NCBI GenBank assembly: GCA_046330225.1
Contig: JAXLTD010000001.1
Coordinates: forward strand, 659,697-723,696
Source of the DNA: CANJIV01 sp046330225
GTDB taxonomy: Bacteria; Actinomycetota; Thermoleophilia; Solirubrobacterales; Solirubrobacteraceae
DNA length: 64,000 nt
Direction: 5' to 3'
Made by a program: the position numbers and the translations under genes. This document shows, in pieces, positions 33,592 through 41,416 of the stretch (its first letter is position 1; every line of letters begins with the position of its first letter). Under the pieces are notes generated by a model. The model was not told the origin of the DNA. It made no database searches and worked only from the letters and a program-made list of their open reading frames with translations.

Positions 33592-34319
33592 CTACGGGCC
33601 GGCCAGCCGAAGCCGCAGCGCGCTCACGTCCCGGCTGGTGAGTCCCGCGTGCTGCAACGCGGCGTGGATGTCGAGGTCGCGCAGCGTCGTCACGATGAGC
33701 TCGGCGGCCGACGTGCCCCGTTCAGCGAGGAACGCCTCGAGCAGCGGCCCTTGGTCGGGCTCGCCGCGGGCCGCGTAGCGCGCCGGCAGCCGCTCAGCGC
33801 TCATGGCGTAGTCGGCGGCGATGTCCTCGACGGCAACGCCAACGAGCCGCAGCAGCAGCATCGTCACCTGGCCGGTGCGGTCGCGCCCGCCAGCGCAGTG
33901 GACGGCCACGCCGCCCGGCTCGGCCTGGGCGATGGCCGACAGGACTGCAGCGCTTCGCTCCGGGAACCGCTCAAGTGCGGGCCGTAGTACAGCGGTGTCC
34001 CGAACTGCGGGCCGCGGTCCCAGACGTCCCAGAACTCCCGGTCCTCGGACGCATCGAGCGGCAGGCGGACCGTCCGGACCCACGGGGGCCGAGGCGCAGC
34101 GTCGGCTTCGAGCTCGTCGTCGTTGCGCAGGTCGATGACCGTGCGCACCCCGTGAGCGGACAGGGCCGCCCAGCCGGCCGCCGTCAGGCCGTCGAGCGCG
34201 TCCGCTCGAACGACCCGCCCCCAGCGGGTCTCGCGTCCATCCGTCGTGCGCAGGCCGCCGAGGTCACGGGCGTTGAAGCACCCGTCCCAGTCGAGGTGGC
34301 GCTGCGGGTGCGCGTTCAC
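33592..34319 (-). pseudogene. Tyrosine-phosphatase (DSP3-like) gene split by a frameshift
   Basis: The N-terminal part (from GTG 34319) reads LDWDGCFNARDLGGLRTTDG, then HGVRTVIDLRNDDELEADA and FGTPLYYGPHL. The sense frame then shifts near 33972 and continues as ERFPERSAAVLSAIAQA with the catalytic P-loop VHCAGGRDRTGQV (HCxxGxxRT). Both halves belong to one bacterial Tyr/dual-specificity phosphatase of about 240 aa. A single missing base at the CACTTGAG point explains the break. It is either a real inactivating mutation or a sequencing error. Otherwise all catalytic residues are present. Confidence 0.8.
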
Positions 34320-34472
34320 GCCCCGGCGTTCCGGAGGAACCTCCGAGCAGGAGACGGCCATCGCTGGGGATTGTGGCGAACGGGCGCGTCCGCTTTGGTG
34401 ACATGCCCCGCAGGGTGAGGCGGGGCCCGCTGCCCGGACCCGATCGTGCCTTGCGCCGGGGGCCTGGCGATG

Positions 34473-34486
34473 CGAACATACGTTCG
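34473..34486. promoter_or_regulatory. LexA operator (SOS box) at the imuB-like gene
   Basis: CGAACATACGTTCG matches CGAAC-N4-GTTCG perfectly. It ends 4 bases before the most likely GTG start (34491), so the transcript would be leaderless or the promoter overlaps the operator. DNA-damage induction of the downstream pair is expected. Confidence 0.9.
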
Positions 34487-34490
34487 TATC

Positions 34491-35735
34491 GTGTTCGTCT
34501 GCGTCCTGCTGCCCCGGTTCGAGCTCGTCGTCGCCGCCGGCGACCGGTCGGCGCTGCTGCGGGCGCCGGCCGCGCTGGCGCCCGGGCCCGGGTCGGGATC
34601 GCAGGCAGTGGGGGAGGTCTCCGCCGCCGCGGAGGCGTTCGGCGTCCGGGCCGGGATGCGGCTGGGGGAGGCGCTGGCGCGCTGCCCGGAGCTCGCGCTC
34701 ATCCCGCCGGACCCGGGCGGGGTGGCCGAGGCGTGGGAGCGGGTGCTCGTGCGGCTCGAGGGGATCGGCGCGGCGGTCGCTTCGGAGCGGGCCGGCCTGG
34801 CCTGCTTCGCTGCAGAGGGGCTGCGGCGCCTCCACGGCGGCCGGCTCGACGGTGTCGTGGCGGCGACCCGGGCCGCGCTGCGCCGCCCGGCCCGGATCGG
34901 CGTCGCGCCGACGCCGTTCTGCGCGCTCGCCGCCGCGGCGGCCGCCCGGGCGCGGCGGCCGGAGATCGTGACCGGAGGCGAGGCCGAGGCACGCGCGTAT
35001 CTCGCCCCGCGGCCGGTCGGGCTGCTGCGGGGGCGGGAGGCCACCGCGGCGCTGGCCGTCCCGCTCGAGCGCCTAGGCATCGGGACGCTCGGCGAGCTGG
35101 CGGCGCTGCCCCGTGCAGCGGTGGCCGACCGGTTCGGCCGGCCCGGGCTGGCCGCCCACGGCCTTGCCAGCGGCCGGGCGGAGCCCCTGGCCGCCCGGAC
35201 GCCCGGCGAGCGGCTGGAGGAGGCGCTCGAGCTGCCCGAGTCCGCCTCGGGGCCCCAGCTCGAACGCACACTCGTCCTGCTGATCGAGCGGACGCTGGCC
35301 CGGCGCGAGCGGCGCGGGCGCACGCTGCGGGCGGTGGCGCTCACGGCCGCGCTGGTCGAGGGCGGGACCTGGCGCGACCGGGTGGTGTTCCGCGAGGCGC
35401 TCGCCGATCCGGAGCGGATGCGGCTGGCGCTGGGCGCGCGGCTGGCCCGGCTGCCCGCCCCGGCCGAGTCGCTGCGGCTCGCGGTCGAGCGGTTCGGCCC
35501 GCCGGTCGGGGACCAGCGGGCGCTGCTGGACGAGCGCGGCCGGCCGGGGCCGAGCGTCGAGCGGTCCGAGCGGCTGCGGGAGGGCGTCCGCCAGGCCCGG
35601 GCGGCTGCCGGCGGCGAGGCGGCGCTGCGGGTGCTGGAGGTCGATCCCGGCTCCCGTGTGCCCGAGCGGCGGGTCGTGCTCGCGCCCTTCGATGCGGGCG
35701 AGGCCGCGCCCCGGCGCGGCGGGCGCGCGCCGTGA
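34491..35735 (+). CDS. ImuB-like, catalytically inactive Y-family polymerase protein
   Basis: A 414-aa homologue of ImuB, the Y-family-like scaffold of the damage-induced mutasome with ImuA' and DnaE2. It begins FVCVLLPRFELVVAAGD, where true Y polymerases carry the catalytic Asp/Phe motif, and reads AAVASERAGLACFAAEGLRR where they have SxDE, so the catalytic carboxylates are missing as in ImuB. A palm/finger helix-hairpin-helix region follows (LERLGIGTLGELAALPRAAV). The long reading from 34446 includes the SOS box, so GTG 34491 is preferred. No dnaE2 or imuA is in the window. Confidence 0.82.
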   Translation: MFVCVLLPRFELVVAAGDRSALLRAPAALAPGPGSGSQAVGEVSAAAEAFGVRAGMRLGEALARCPELALIPPDPGGVAEAWERVLVRLEGIGAAVASERAGLACFAAEGLRRLHGGRLDGVVAATRAALRRPARIGVAPTPFCALAAAAAARARRPEIVTGGEAEARAYLAPRPVGLLRGREATAALAVPLERLGIGTLGELAALPRAAVADRFGRPGLAAHGLASGRAEPLAARTPGERLEEALELPESASGPQLERTLVLLIERTLARRERRGRTLRAVALTAALVEGGTWRDRVVFREALADPERMRLALGARLARLPAPAESLRLAVERFGPPVGDQRALLDERGRPGPSVERSERLREGVRQARAAAGGEAALRVLEVDPGSRVPERRVVLAPFDAGEAAPRRGGRAP

Positions 35736-35974
35736 CCGGCCCGCGCCGCCTGGGCGTCCCGCACGCGGCCCGGGTCCGGGCGGCGGCGGACGGGCGCCCG
35801 CTCGCCGTCGAGGGGCGGGCCGTCGAGGCGGTTCGCGAGTCCTGGCTGGTGGAGGACCGGTGGTGGACCGCCCGCCCGGTGCGCCGCCGCTACTGGGAGG
35901 TCGTCACCGCCGGCGGGCGCAACGTGGTCCTCTTCCGCGAACTGCGCGAAGGCGGCTGGTTCGTGCAGCGCTGA
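35732..35974 (+). CDS. DUF6504-like small protein of the ImuB locus
   Basis: An 80-aa basic protein coupled to the imuB-like gene by a GTGA overlap. The core VEAVRESWLVEDRWWTARPV, then RRRYWEVVTAGGRNVVLFRE, matches the small DUF6504-type proteins commonly found next to actinobacterial imuB/dnaE2. It is presumably SOS-induced with imuB. Its stop codon lies inside a 23-bp tandem repeat. Confidence 0.72.
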   Translation: MTGPRRLGVPHAARVRAAADGRPLAVEGRAVEAVRESWLVEDRWWTARPVRRRYWEVVTAGGRNVVLFRELREGGWFVQR

Positions 35975-36003
35975 GCGGCGGGTTCGTGCAGCGCTGAGCG
36001 GCG
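35958..36003. repeat. Two perfect 23-bp tandem repeats at the 3' end of the DUF6504-like gene
   Basis: The unit beginning GGTTCGTGCAGCGCTGAGCG occurs at 35958-35980 and 35981-36003, followed by an 8-base partial third copy. The first copy encodes the last residues and stop of the DUF6504-like protein. Since 23 is not a multiple of three, and the extra copy lies after the stop, the protein is unaffected. Confidence 0.85.
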
Positions 36004-36095
36004 GGTTCGCGGCGTCGCGTCGCGGCGCGCCAGGCGCCAAGACCGGCGTTCTCGCGCGCTTCAGCCACCGATACGGTGGCCCAGGTGCGCGAGAT

Positions 36096-36194
36096 GGCGG
36101 GCGGGTGATGCCGCCCGCATCGGCGGGCGGGCGATGTCATCGGCGGGCGGGCGATGTCATCGGCGGGCGGGTGATGCCGCCCGCATCGGCGGGC
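36096..36194. repeat. Nested direct-repeat block before the PAP2 gene
   Basis: A 33-bp sequence at 36096-36128 is repeated exactly at 36162-36194. Between and partly overlapping them are two perfect 20-bp units (36121-36140, 36141-36160), CGGCGGGCGGGCGATGTCAT. The order A-B-B-A and the GGCGGGC core suggest slippage. The block ends 30 bp before the PAP2 start and may influence its promoter. 35975-36223 holds no gene. Confidence 0.8.
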
Positions 36195-36223
36195 CGCGAC
36201 CGGCACGCCGCTACCCTGAAGGG

Positions 36224-37084
36224 GTGGCGTCACGCCTTCGCATGCCCCTGCTGGCCGCTGGAGCCGTCCTGGCGGGGATGGCCCTCGTCTGGATCTCGGC
36301 GCACCTCGTCGGGGCCGGATCGCGGCTGGACATCGCGGCGCTCCAAGGGTTCACGGACCTGAAGGGCGACCGGTCCGGGCCCGCCGCGCGCTGGATCACC
36401 AGCCTGGCCGATCCCGCGCCGTTCGCCCTGTTCGGGGCCGCGCTCGTGCTCGTCGCCGCCGTGCGCGGCCGCTACCGCACCGCGCTGGCGGTCCCGGTGA
36501 TCCTGCTCGGCGCCAACGTCACGACCCAGGTCCTGAAGCCCCTCATGGCCGACCCGCGCGTGCTGAGCTTCCTGGACCACCCGCAGATCCCGGGCGCCTC
36601 CTGGCCGAGCGGGCACTCCACCGGCGCGATGAGCCTCGCGCTGTGCGCCGTGCTCGTGGCCGGGCCGCGGTGGCGGCCCGCGGTCGCGGTGGCGGGCGCC
36701 GCCTTTGCCGCCGCGGTCGGCTACGGGCTCATGACGCTGGGCTGGCACTACCCGAGCGATGTGCTGGCGGGCTACCTCGTCGCCGCCCTCTGGACCTTGC
36801 TCGGCGTCGCCGCGCTGCGTGCCGCGAACGTCCGCTGGCCCGAGCGGAGCGGCCGCGAGGCGGGCCGGGCTGCCGTGCTCCGCGCTCGCGAGGCCGTCAC
36901 GCTGCCCGCCGCGGCCATCGCCGGCCTCGGCGCCGTCGGGGTGGCCGTTGCCGTCTGGCGCCCGGATTCGGTCGCGTTCTACGTCCGCGAGCACACGGCG
37001 TTCGCGGTCAGCGTCCCGGCGGTCGCGCTCCTCGCCGTCGTGCTGGCCACTGGCCTCGCAACGGCGCTGAAGCGCTCGGCCTAG
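36224..37084 (+). CDS. PAP2-family phosphatase, membrane-bound
   Basis: A 286-aa lipid-phosphatase-like membrane protein. It has at least six membrane helices plus two additional C-terminal helices. The tripartite PAP2 signature is visible: a KPLMADPR region, WPSGHSTGAMS, and GWHYPSDVLAGY containing the catalytic His and Asp. Undecaprenyl- or phosphatidate-type substrates are typical for the family. GTG 36224 is chosen, with ATG 36242 as an alternative. Confidence 0.88.
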   Translation: MASRLRMPLLAAGAVLAGMALVWISAHLVGAGSRLDIAALQGFTDLKGDRSGPAARWITSLADPAPFALFGAALVLVAAVRGRYRTALAVPVILLGANVTTQVLKPLMADPRVLSFLDHPQIPGASWPSGHSTGAMSLALCAVLVAGPRWRPAVAVAGAAFAAAVGYGLMTLGWHYPSDVLAGYLVAALWTLLGVAALRAANVRWPERSGREAGRAAVLRAREAVTLPAAAIAGLGAVGVAVAVWRPDSVAFYVREHTAFAVSVPAVALLAVVLATGLATALKRSA

Positions 37085-37098
37085 TGCCCTGGCACTAG
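37081..37098. terminator. 18-bp palindrome joining two convergent stop codons
   Basis: CTAGTGCCCTGGCACTAG is a perfect palindrome. It contains the TAG stop of the PAP2 gene on the plus strand (37082-37084) and the TAG stop of the CMD gene on the minus strand (37095-37097). A compact bidirectional terminator is a reasonable reading, though the loop must include part of the stem. Confidence 0.6.
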
Positions 37099-37682
37099 CC
37101 GGGCGCGTCCGGCAGGCCGGGGAGGCCCGGCTCGGACTCGACGCCGAACGAGTTCAGCGCGAACGCCACGAGGTGGTATTGGCCGATGAGGACCGGCAGT
37201 TCGATGAGCTGGCGCTCGTCGAAATGCTCAGACAGCCCCGCCCAGGTGGCGTCGGAGATGCGGGCGCCCGCGTGCAGCTCGTCGGCGGCGCGCAGGACCA
37301 GCATGGCGGTGACCGACCACCCCGGCGCATCGGGGCCGGCCGGGACGCGGGCGATCTCCTCCGCCGTGAGCCCGACGGCCTGGCCGATCTGCGCGTGCTC
37401 GCCCCACTCGTACGGGGCCCGGGTATGCCAGGCGGTCCGCAGGATCGCCAGCTCGCGCTCGCGGGCCGGCAGCTCGCCGCCGAGCAGCAGCATCGCCCCG
37501 AAGTCGACCCACGCCTGGAAGAGGTCGGTGTGGCGGGCGAGCGTGGCGAAGATGTTGAGCGGCTTGTCGTCCCGGGTCATCTGCCCGCTGACGCTGGCGA
37601 GCCGCCCGGCCACGGCGGCGTTCCACTCGTCCACCGAGAGCGGGCGGATGCGCGGCGGAGAGGGGAGGTCGGGGCCAGGCAC
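37095..37682 (-). CDS. Carboxymuconolactone decarboxylase (CMD)-family protein
   Basis: A 195-aa all-helical protein of the CMD/AhpD superfamily. The core LPARERELAILRTAWHTRAP then YEWGEHAQIGQAVGLTAEEI is typical of the actinobacterial branch. The AhpD-type CxxC is absent, so peroxidase activity is unlikely and a decarboxylase- or isomerase-like role is only a guess. GTG 37682 is used because it avoids overlap with the adenosyltransferase gene; the ATG at 37721 would overlap it by 25 bp. Confidence 0.8.
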   Translation of the reverse strand: MPGPDLPSPPRIRPLSVDEWNAAVAGRLASVSGQMTRDDKPLNIFATLARHTDLFQAWVDFGAMLLLGGELPARERELAILRTAWHTRAPYEWGEHAQIGQAVGLTAEEIARVPAGPDAPGWSVTAMLVLRAADELHAGARISDATWAGLSEHFDERQLIELPVLIGQYHLVAFALNSFGVESEPGLPGLPDAPG

Positions 37683-37696
37683 GGGTCCAGCCGACC

Positions 37697-38251
37697 CTAC
37701 TGGCTGGCCCCCGGCTGCCACAACGGCTCGTCACCGGCGTTGGCCCCGCGGCTCAGGATGAACAGCAGGTCCGAGAGCCGGTTGAGGTAGCGCACTGCCT
37801 CGGGGCTGGCGGCGCCGCCGAGCGCGACGACGCGGCGCTCGGCCCGTCGGCAGACCGTGCGGCAGACGTGGAGCTGGGCGGCGGCCGGCGTCCCGCCAGG
37901 CAGCACGAAGGACTTCAGGGGCGCGAGCGTCGCGTTGACCTCGTCGCACCGGGCCTCCAGCCAGGCCGTCTGGCCGGCGGTGACGCGCAGGCGCTCCTTG
38001 GCGCCGCCGGGCGGCACCGAGACGTCGGCGCCGACGTCGAAGAGGTCGTTCTGGATCTGCGCCAGCCACGGCGCGTAGGCCGCGGGGAGGGCCTCGGCGT
38101 TGCGGGCCACGCCGAGCTGGGCGTTGAGCTCGTCGATCGTGCCGTAGGCCTCGATCCGCGGATCGGTCTTCGGCACGCGGCTCATGTCGCCCAGATGGGT
38201 CTCGCCGTCGTCGCCGAGCTTGGTGTAGATCCGGGTCAGGTTGACCGTCAC
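37697..38251 (-). CDS. PduO-type cob(I)alamin adenosyltransferase
   Basis: A 184-aa ATP:cob(I)alamin adenosyltransferase that makes adenosylcobalamin. Family landmarks are RIYTKLGDDGETHLGDMSRV (nucleotide-binding N-terminus), VPKTDPRIEAYGTIDELNAQ, and the C-terminal RRAERRVVALGG and YLNRLSDLLFILSRGAN segments. It is divergent from the riboswitch-controlled B12 uptake operon, with about 100 bp between its start and the riboswitch, so uptake and activation of cobalamin are genetically linked. Confidence 0.93.
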   Translation of the reverse strand: MTVNLTRIYTKLGDDGETHLGDMSRVPKTDPRIEAYGTIDELNAQLGVARNAEALPAAYAPWLAQIQNDLFDVGADVSVPPGGAKERLRVTAGQTAWLEARCDEVNATLAPLKSFVLPGGTPAAAQLHVCRTVCRRAERRVVALGGAASPEAVRYLNRLSDLLFILSRGANAGDEPLWQPGASQ

Positions 38252-38354
38252 GGCCCCGAGTCTACGGCGCGTCCCGCTCCGCAGCCGCTCCCGGCGGGGT
38301 CCGAGCGCCGCCGCGCCACGTGCCGCGGCGCCGGGCGATAGGATGCCCGCCGTT

Positions 38355-38515
38355 CAGGGTCGGTGGTCATGGGAAGCCGGTGAGAATCCGGCGCGGACCC
38401 GCCACTGTGACCGGGGACGCCCGTCGCACGCGCGAGAGCGCAGCCACTGATCCGCCGCTCGGCGGGCCGGGAAGGCGCGGCGGGTAGGCCCGGAAGTCAG
38501 GAGACCAGCCCCGGC
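38355..38515 (+). promoter_or_regulatory. Cobalamin (B12) riboswitch
   Basis: Conserved blocks in order: GGGAAGCCGGTGAGAATCCG (38371-38390), the CCCGCCACTGT box (38398-38408), the GAGCGCAGCCACTGATC region, and the 3' box CGGAAGTCAGGAGACCAGCC (38491-38510). These define an adenosylcobalamin-sensing element. It lies 20-25 bp before the first gene of the six-gene operon 38536-45826 and should repress it when cobalamin is plentiful. No separate terminator hairpin is obvious before the start, so translational control is likely. Ends are approximate. Confidence 0.95.
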
Positions 38516-38535
38516 CGTCAAGCCCATACGCCCTC

Positions 38536-39729
38536 GTGGAAGGGGTGGCTCCATTGCGGCACTCACGATCCGAACGCGCAGCGCGCCGCGCGCTGGCCTG
38601 CTCCCTGCTCGCCGCCGGCCTGGCCGCGGCCGCACCTGCCAACGCCCTGGCGGCCCCGGCCTCGGTCACGGTTCGCATCGAGGGCGCGGCCGCCACGCTC
38701 CTGCCGAGGACGCCGGTCACGGCCGTGGCCGGCAGCGTCGCGGCCTGCCCGCCCAGCGCCACACCGACCGTCGCGGACGCCCTCGAGGCCGCGACGGGCG
38801 GGACCTGGGACCGGCAGGCCTTCACCTCGACGATTCTCGGCGAGACCCACACGTTCGGTCCGGACTCGGACTACTGGGCCGAGTGGCTGAACTCCAAGCT
38901 CGGAGGCGGCGTGTGCACCGACCCGGCCGCCGACGGCGACGAGGTGCTGATGCTCGTCGACTACGCACCGCCGCCGTCGTTCGCCGCGACGGTGTTCCCG
39001 CTCGAACTGCGCGGCGTGCCGGTGTCCGCCAGCGCCGGCCAGCCGTTCACGGTGACGGCGGTCCAGTACCGGACCGACGGCACCCCGGGCAGCGGCGTGC
39101 CTGAGCCGGCCGCCGGGGTCACGGTCACCGGCGGGGAGACGCCGGTGACGACCGGGCCCGACGGCCGGGCCACGGTCACGATCTCGGCAGCGGGGACCGC
39201 GACGCTGCGGGCCGCCACGGCGGGGGGCCGCTCGCGGGCTGTGCCAGCGCCCGTGTGCGTGCACGCCGGCGACGACGGCACGTGCGGCACCGTGGCGCCG
39301 TCCGGCGGGCCGGGGTCCGGAACCGTCACGCCGCCGGTTGCGGCGATCACGGGCGTGCGGAGCGGCCAGCGGTTTGCGGCGGGCGCCGCGCCGCGGCTGC
39401 TCCGGGGCACCGTCCGGCTCGGCTCGGCGCGCCTGGGCACCGTCCGGCTGCGGCTCCTGCGCCAGCACGCCGGCCGCTGCCAGTACTGGAGCCTGAAGTT
39501 CGAGCGCTTCCGCGGCACCGATGCCTGCGCGGCCGGCCCGTACCGCTACGGCCTGGGTGACCGCGCCGCGTGGTCCTACCTGCTCCCGGCGGCGCTGCCG
39601 GCCGGGCGGTTCACGCTCGAGATCACCGCCATCGCCCTCGACGGGGGCCGCAGCGTCCAGCGGGCCACGTTCACCGTGACGGCAGCGCCCGCCCGCATGC
39701 CGCGGGCCCGCGGGGTGGTGCGCCCGTGA
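38536..39729 (+). CDS. Secreted DUF4430-type protein, first gene of the B12 operon
   Basis: A 397-aa exported protein. The signal peptide ends near residue 40 (CSLLAAGLAAAAPANALA). A DUF4430-like domain (about residues 44-140) contains ATPTVADALEAATGG, SDYWAEWLNSKLGGGVC and DGDEVLMLVDYAPPP. It is followed by an Ig-like domain (FTVTAVQYRTDGTPGSGVPE; VTTGPDGRATVTISAAGTAT) and a C-terminal beta-rich domain with two Cys. DUF4430 is the fold of the C-terminal cobalamin-binding domain of intrinsic factor and transcobalamin. With the riboswitch, a B12 capture role is likely. GTG 38545 is an alternative start. Confidence 0.8.
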   Translation: MEGVAPLRHSRSERAARRALACSLLAAGLAAAAPANALAAPASVTVRIEGAAATLLPRTPVTAVAGSVAACPPSATPTVADALEAATGGTWDRQAFTSTILGETHTFGPDSDYWAEWLNSKLGGGVCTDPAADGDEVLMLVDYAPPPSFAATVFPLELRGVPVSASAGQPFTVTAVQYRTDGTPGSGVPEPAAGVTVTGGETPVTTGPDGRATVTISAAGTATLRAATAGGRSRAVPAPVCVHAGDDGTCGTVAPSGGPGSGTVTPPVAAITGVRSGQRFAAGAAPRLLRGTVRLGSARLGTVRLRLLRQHAGRCQYWSLKFERFRGTDACAAGPYRYGLGDRAAWSYLLPAALPAGRFTLEITAIALDGGRSVQRATFTVTAAPARMPRARGVVRP

Positions 39730-40478
39730 TCGCGGGCGGCCGTCTCCGAGCGGTGCCGCCGCCGTGCTCGCGGCGGCGCCGGCGTGGCGCCCGCCGCCGC
39801 GCCCGCCGCGGCGGCGCCGCGCGTCGACGTCCTCGTGGCCGGCCCCGCCCGCGTGCTGGCCGGGCCCGTGACGGACGGCCGCGGCGGCGCGGAGGGTGGC
39901 GGCGGCCGCCGGCGGTGCGCGGTGGCTGCGGGCACGCCGCTCGCCGCGCTGCTCGCCGCCCGGCCCGGCCCGGTGCGCCTGCGCGACTTCGGGGCCTGCG
40001 GCGCCCGTCCGGCCGACGCCGGCTCGCTGTTCGTGGCCGCGGTCGGCGGCGCCGCCAACCGCGGGCAGGACGGCTGGGTCTACAAGGCCGCCGCCGCGTC
40101 GGGACGACCGGCGCCGCGGACATCTCGGGGCCCTTCGGCGACGGCCGCCGGCTGCGCGCCGGCGCCCGGGTGACGTGGTTCTACTGCCGGATGCGGGCCG
40201 GCGGCTGCCAGCGGACGCTCGAGATCTCCGCGCCGGCGCGGGCCGCCGTGGGCGCGGCGATCCCGGTCGTGGTCCGCGGCTACGACGACGCCGACGCGCC
40301 GGCGGCGGCCGGCGCCACCGTGGCCGCGGGCGCGGCGACGGCGGTCACCGACGCCGCGGGACGGGCCACGGTCGTGGCGGGCGCCGCCGGGACGCTGTCC
40401 ATCGCCGCCACGGCGGCGGGCGCCGTCCCCGCGTTCCCGGTGCGGGTCCTGGTCACGCCGGCGGGAGGCGCGGGATGA
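39726..40478 (+). pseudogene. Secreted DUF4430-like protein, reading frame apparently broken
   Basis: The coupled GTG at 39726 (GTGA overlap) begins IAGGRLRAV. The sensible signal peptide (AAAVLAAAP) continues in another frame, the body (PRVDVLVAGPARVLAGPV and GSLFVAAVGGAANRGQDGWV) in a third, and after about 40085 the rest (GTTGAADISGPFGDGRRLRA, VTWFYCRMRAGGCQRTLEI, then an Ig-like end) returns to the first. The breaks fall in GCC/GCG-rich runs. Either a real pseudogene or indel errors in the assembly. Reassembled, it would be about 250 aa with a DUF4430-like plus Ig-like domain. Confidence 0.7.
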
Positions 40479-41416
40479 CCGGCCGGCCCCGCGGGCGGGC
40501 GGCAGGCGCGCTGGCCCTCGCGCTGGCCCTGATGCTGGCGGCCGGCTGCGGCGCCGGCGCCGGGGAGAGCCCGGGCGGCGCCAGCCTGCTCGTCACCCGC
40601 AACTTCGGCGCCAGCCAGGTCGGCGCCGCGACGGTGAAGCAGGCGCCGGGCAGCGAGACCGTCATGCGGTTCCTGCGCCGCGCCTTCGGGGTCCGGACCC
40701 GCTACGGCGGCGGCTTCGTCCAGTCGATCAACGGGCTCTCGGGCGGGAATCCCGGCGGCCGGCCCGCCGACTGGTTCTTCTACGTCAACGGCAGCGAGGC
40801 GGCGAAGGGCGCGGCGGCGACCGAGCTGCACGACGGCGACCGGGTGTGGTGGGACCTGCACGACTGGAGCGCCACCATGCACATCCCGGCGGTGGTCGGG
40901 TCGTTCCCCGAGCCGTTTCGCAGCGGGACCGACGGGCGCAAGCTCCCGGTCCGCGTGGGCTGCGACCCCGGCGCGCAGGCGGCGTGCGACGCGGTCCAGT
41001 CCCGGCTGGCCGCGGCGGGCGTGAAAGTCGGCCTCTCCTCCCTGAACGCCGCGACGGACCTCCAGACCCTCCGCGTGCTCGTGGGGCGCTGGAGCGAGGT
41101 GCGCCGCGACGACGCCACGCGCCAGCTCGATCGCGGGCCGGGCGCGAGCGGCGTCTACGCGCGCTTCACCGGCGGGGGCGCGGGCCTGGTCGTCCTGGAC
41201 GCCGCCGGCCGGCCCGCGCGCACGCTCGGCGCCGGCGCCGGGCTCATCGCCGCCACGCGGCTGGGGGCGCAGGCGCCGACCTGGGTCGTCGCCGGCACCG
41301 ACGCCGCCGGCGCGCTGGCCGCGGCCCGGGCGCTGGACGAGCGCACGCTCGCCCGCCGCTTTGCGCTCGCCGTCGACGGCGGCGCGCGCCTGCCCGCGCC
41401 CGTGGAGGCGCCGTGA
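40475..41416 (+). CDS. DUF4430 lipoprotein of the B12 operon
   Basis: A 313-aa lipoprotein. ATG 40475 overlaps the previous stop (ATGA). The lipobox LMLAAGC puts the anchored Cys near residue 26. The DUF4430 domain follows: GSETVMRFLRRAFGVRTRYG, GGFVQSINGLSGG, ADWFFYVNGSEAAKGAAATE, HDGDRVWWDLHDWSATMHIP. The C-terminal part (DGRKLPVRVGCDPGAQAACD onward) is an alpha/beta region of unknown type. Anchored outside the membrane beside an ECF transporter, it is a good candidate for the cobalamin-binding lipoprotein. Confidence 0.85.
   Translation: MTGRPRGRAAGALALALALMLAAGCGAGAGESPGGASLLVTRNFGASQVGAATVKQAPGSETVMRFLRRAFGVRTRYGGGFVQSINGLSGGNPGGRPADWFFYVNGSEAAKGAAATELHDGDRVWWDLHDWSATMHIPAVVGSFPEPFRSGTDGRKLPVRVGCDPGAQAACDAVQSRLAAAGVKVGLSSLNAATDLQTLRVLVGRWSEVRRDDATRQLDRGPGASGVYARFTGGGAGLVVLDAAGRPARTLGAGAGLIAATRLGAQAPTWVVAGTDAAGALAAARALDERTLARRFALAVDGGARLPAPVEAP

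Noticed and set aside
36096..36194. CRISPR array
   Set aside because: Repeats are directly adjacent with no unique spacers and are GC slippage units; no cas genes nearby.
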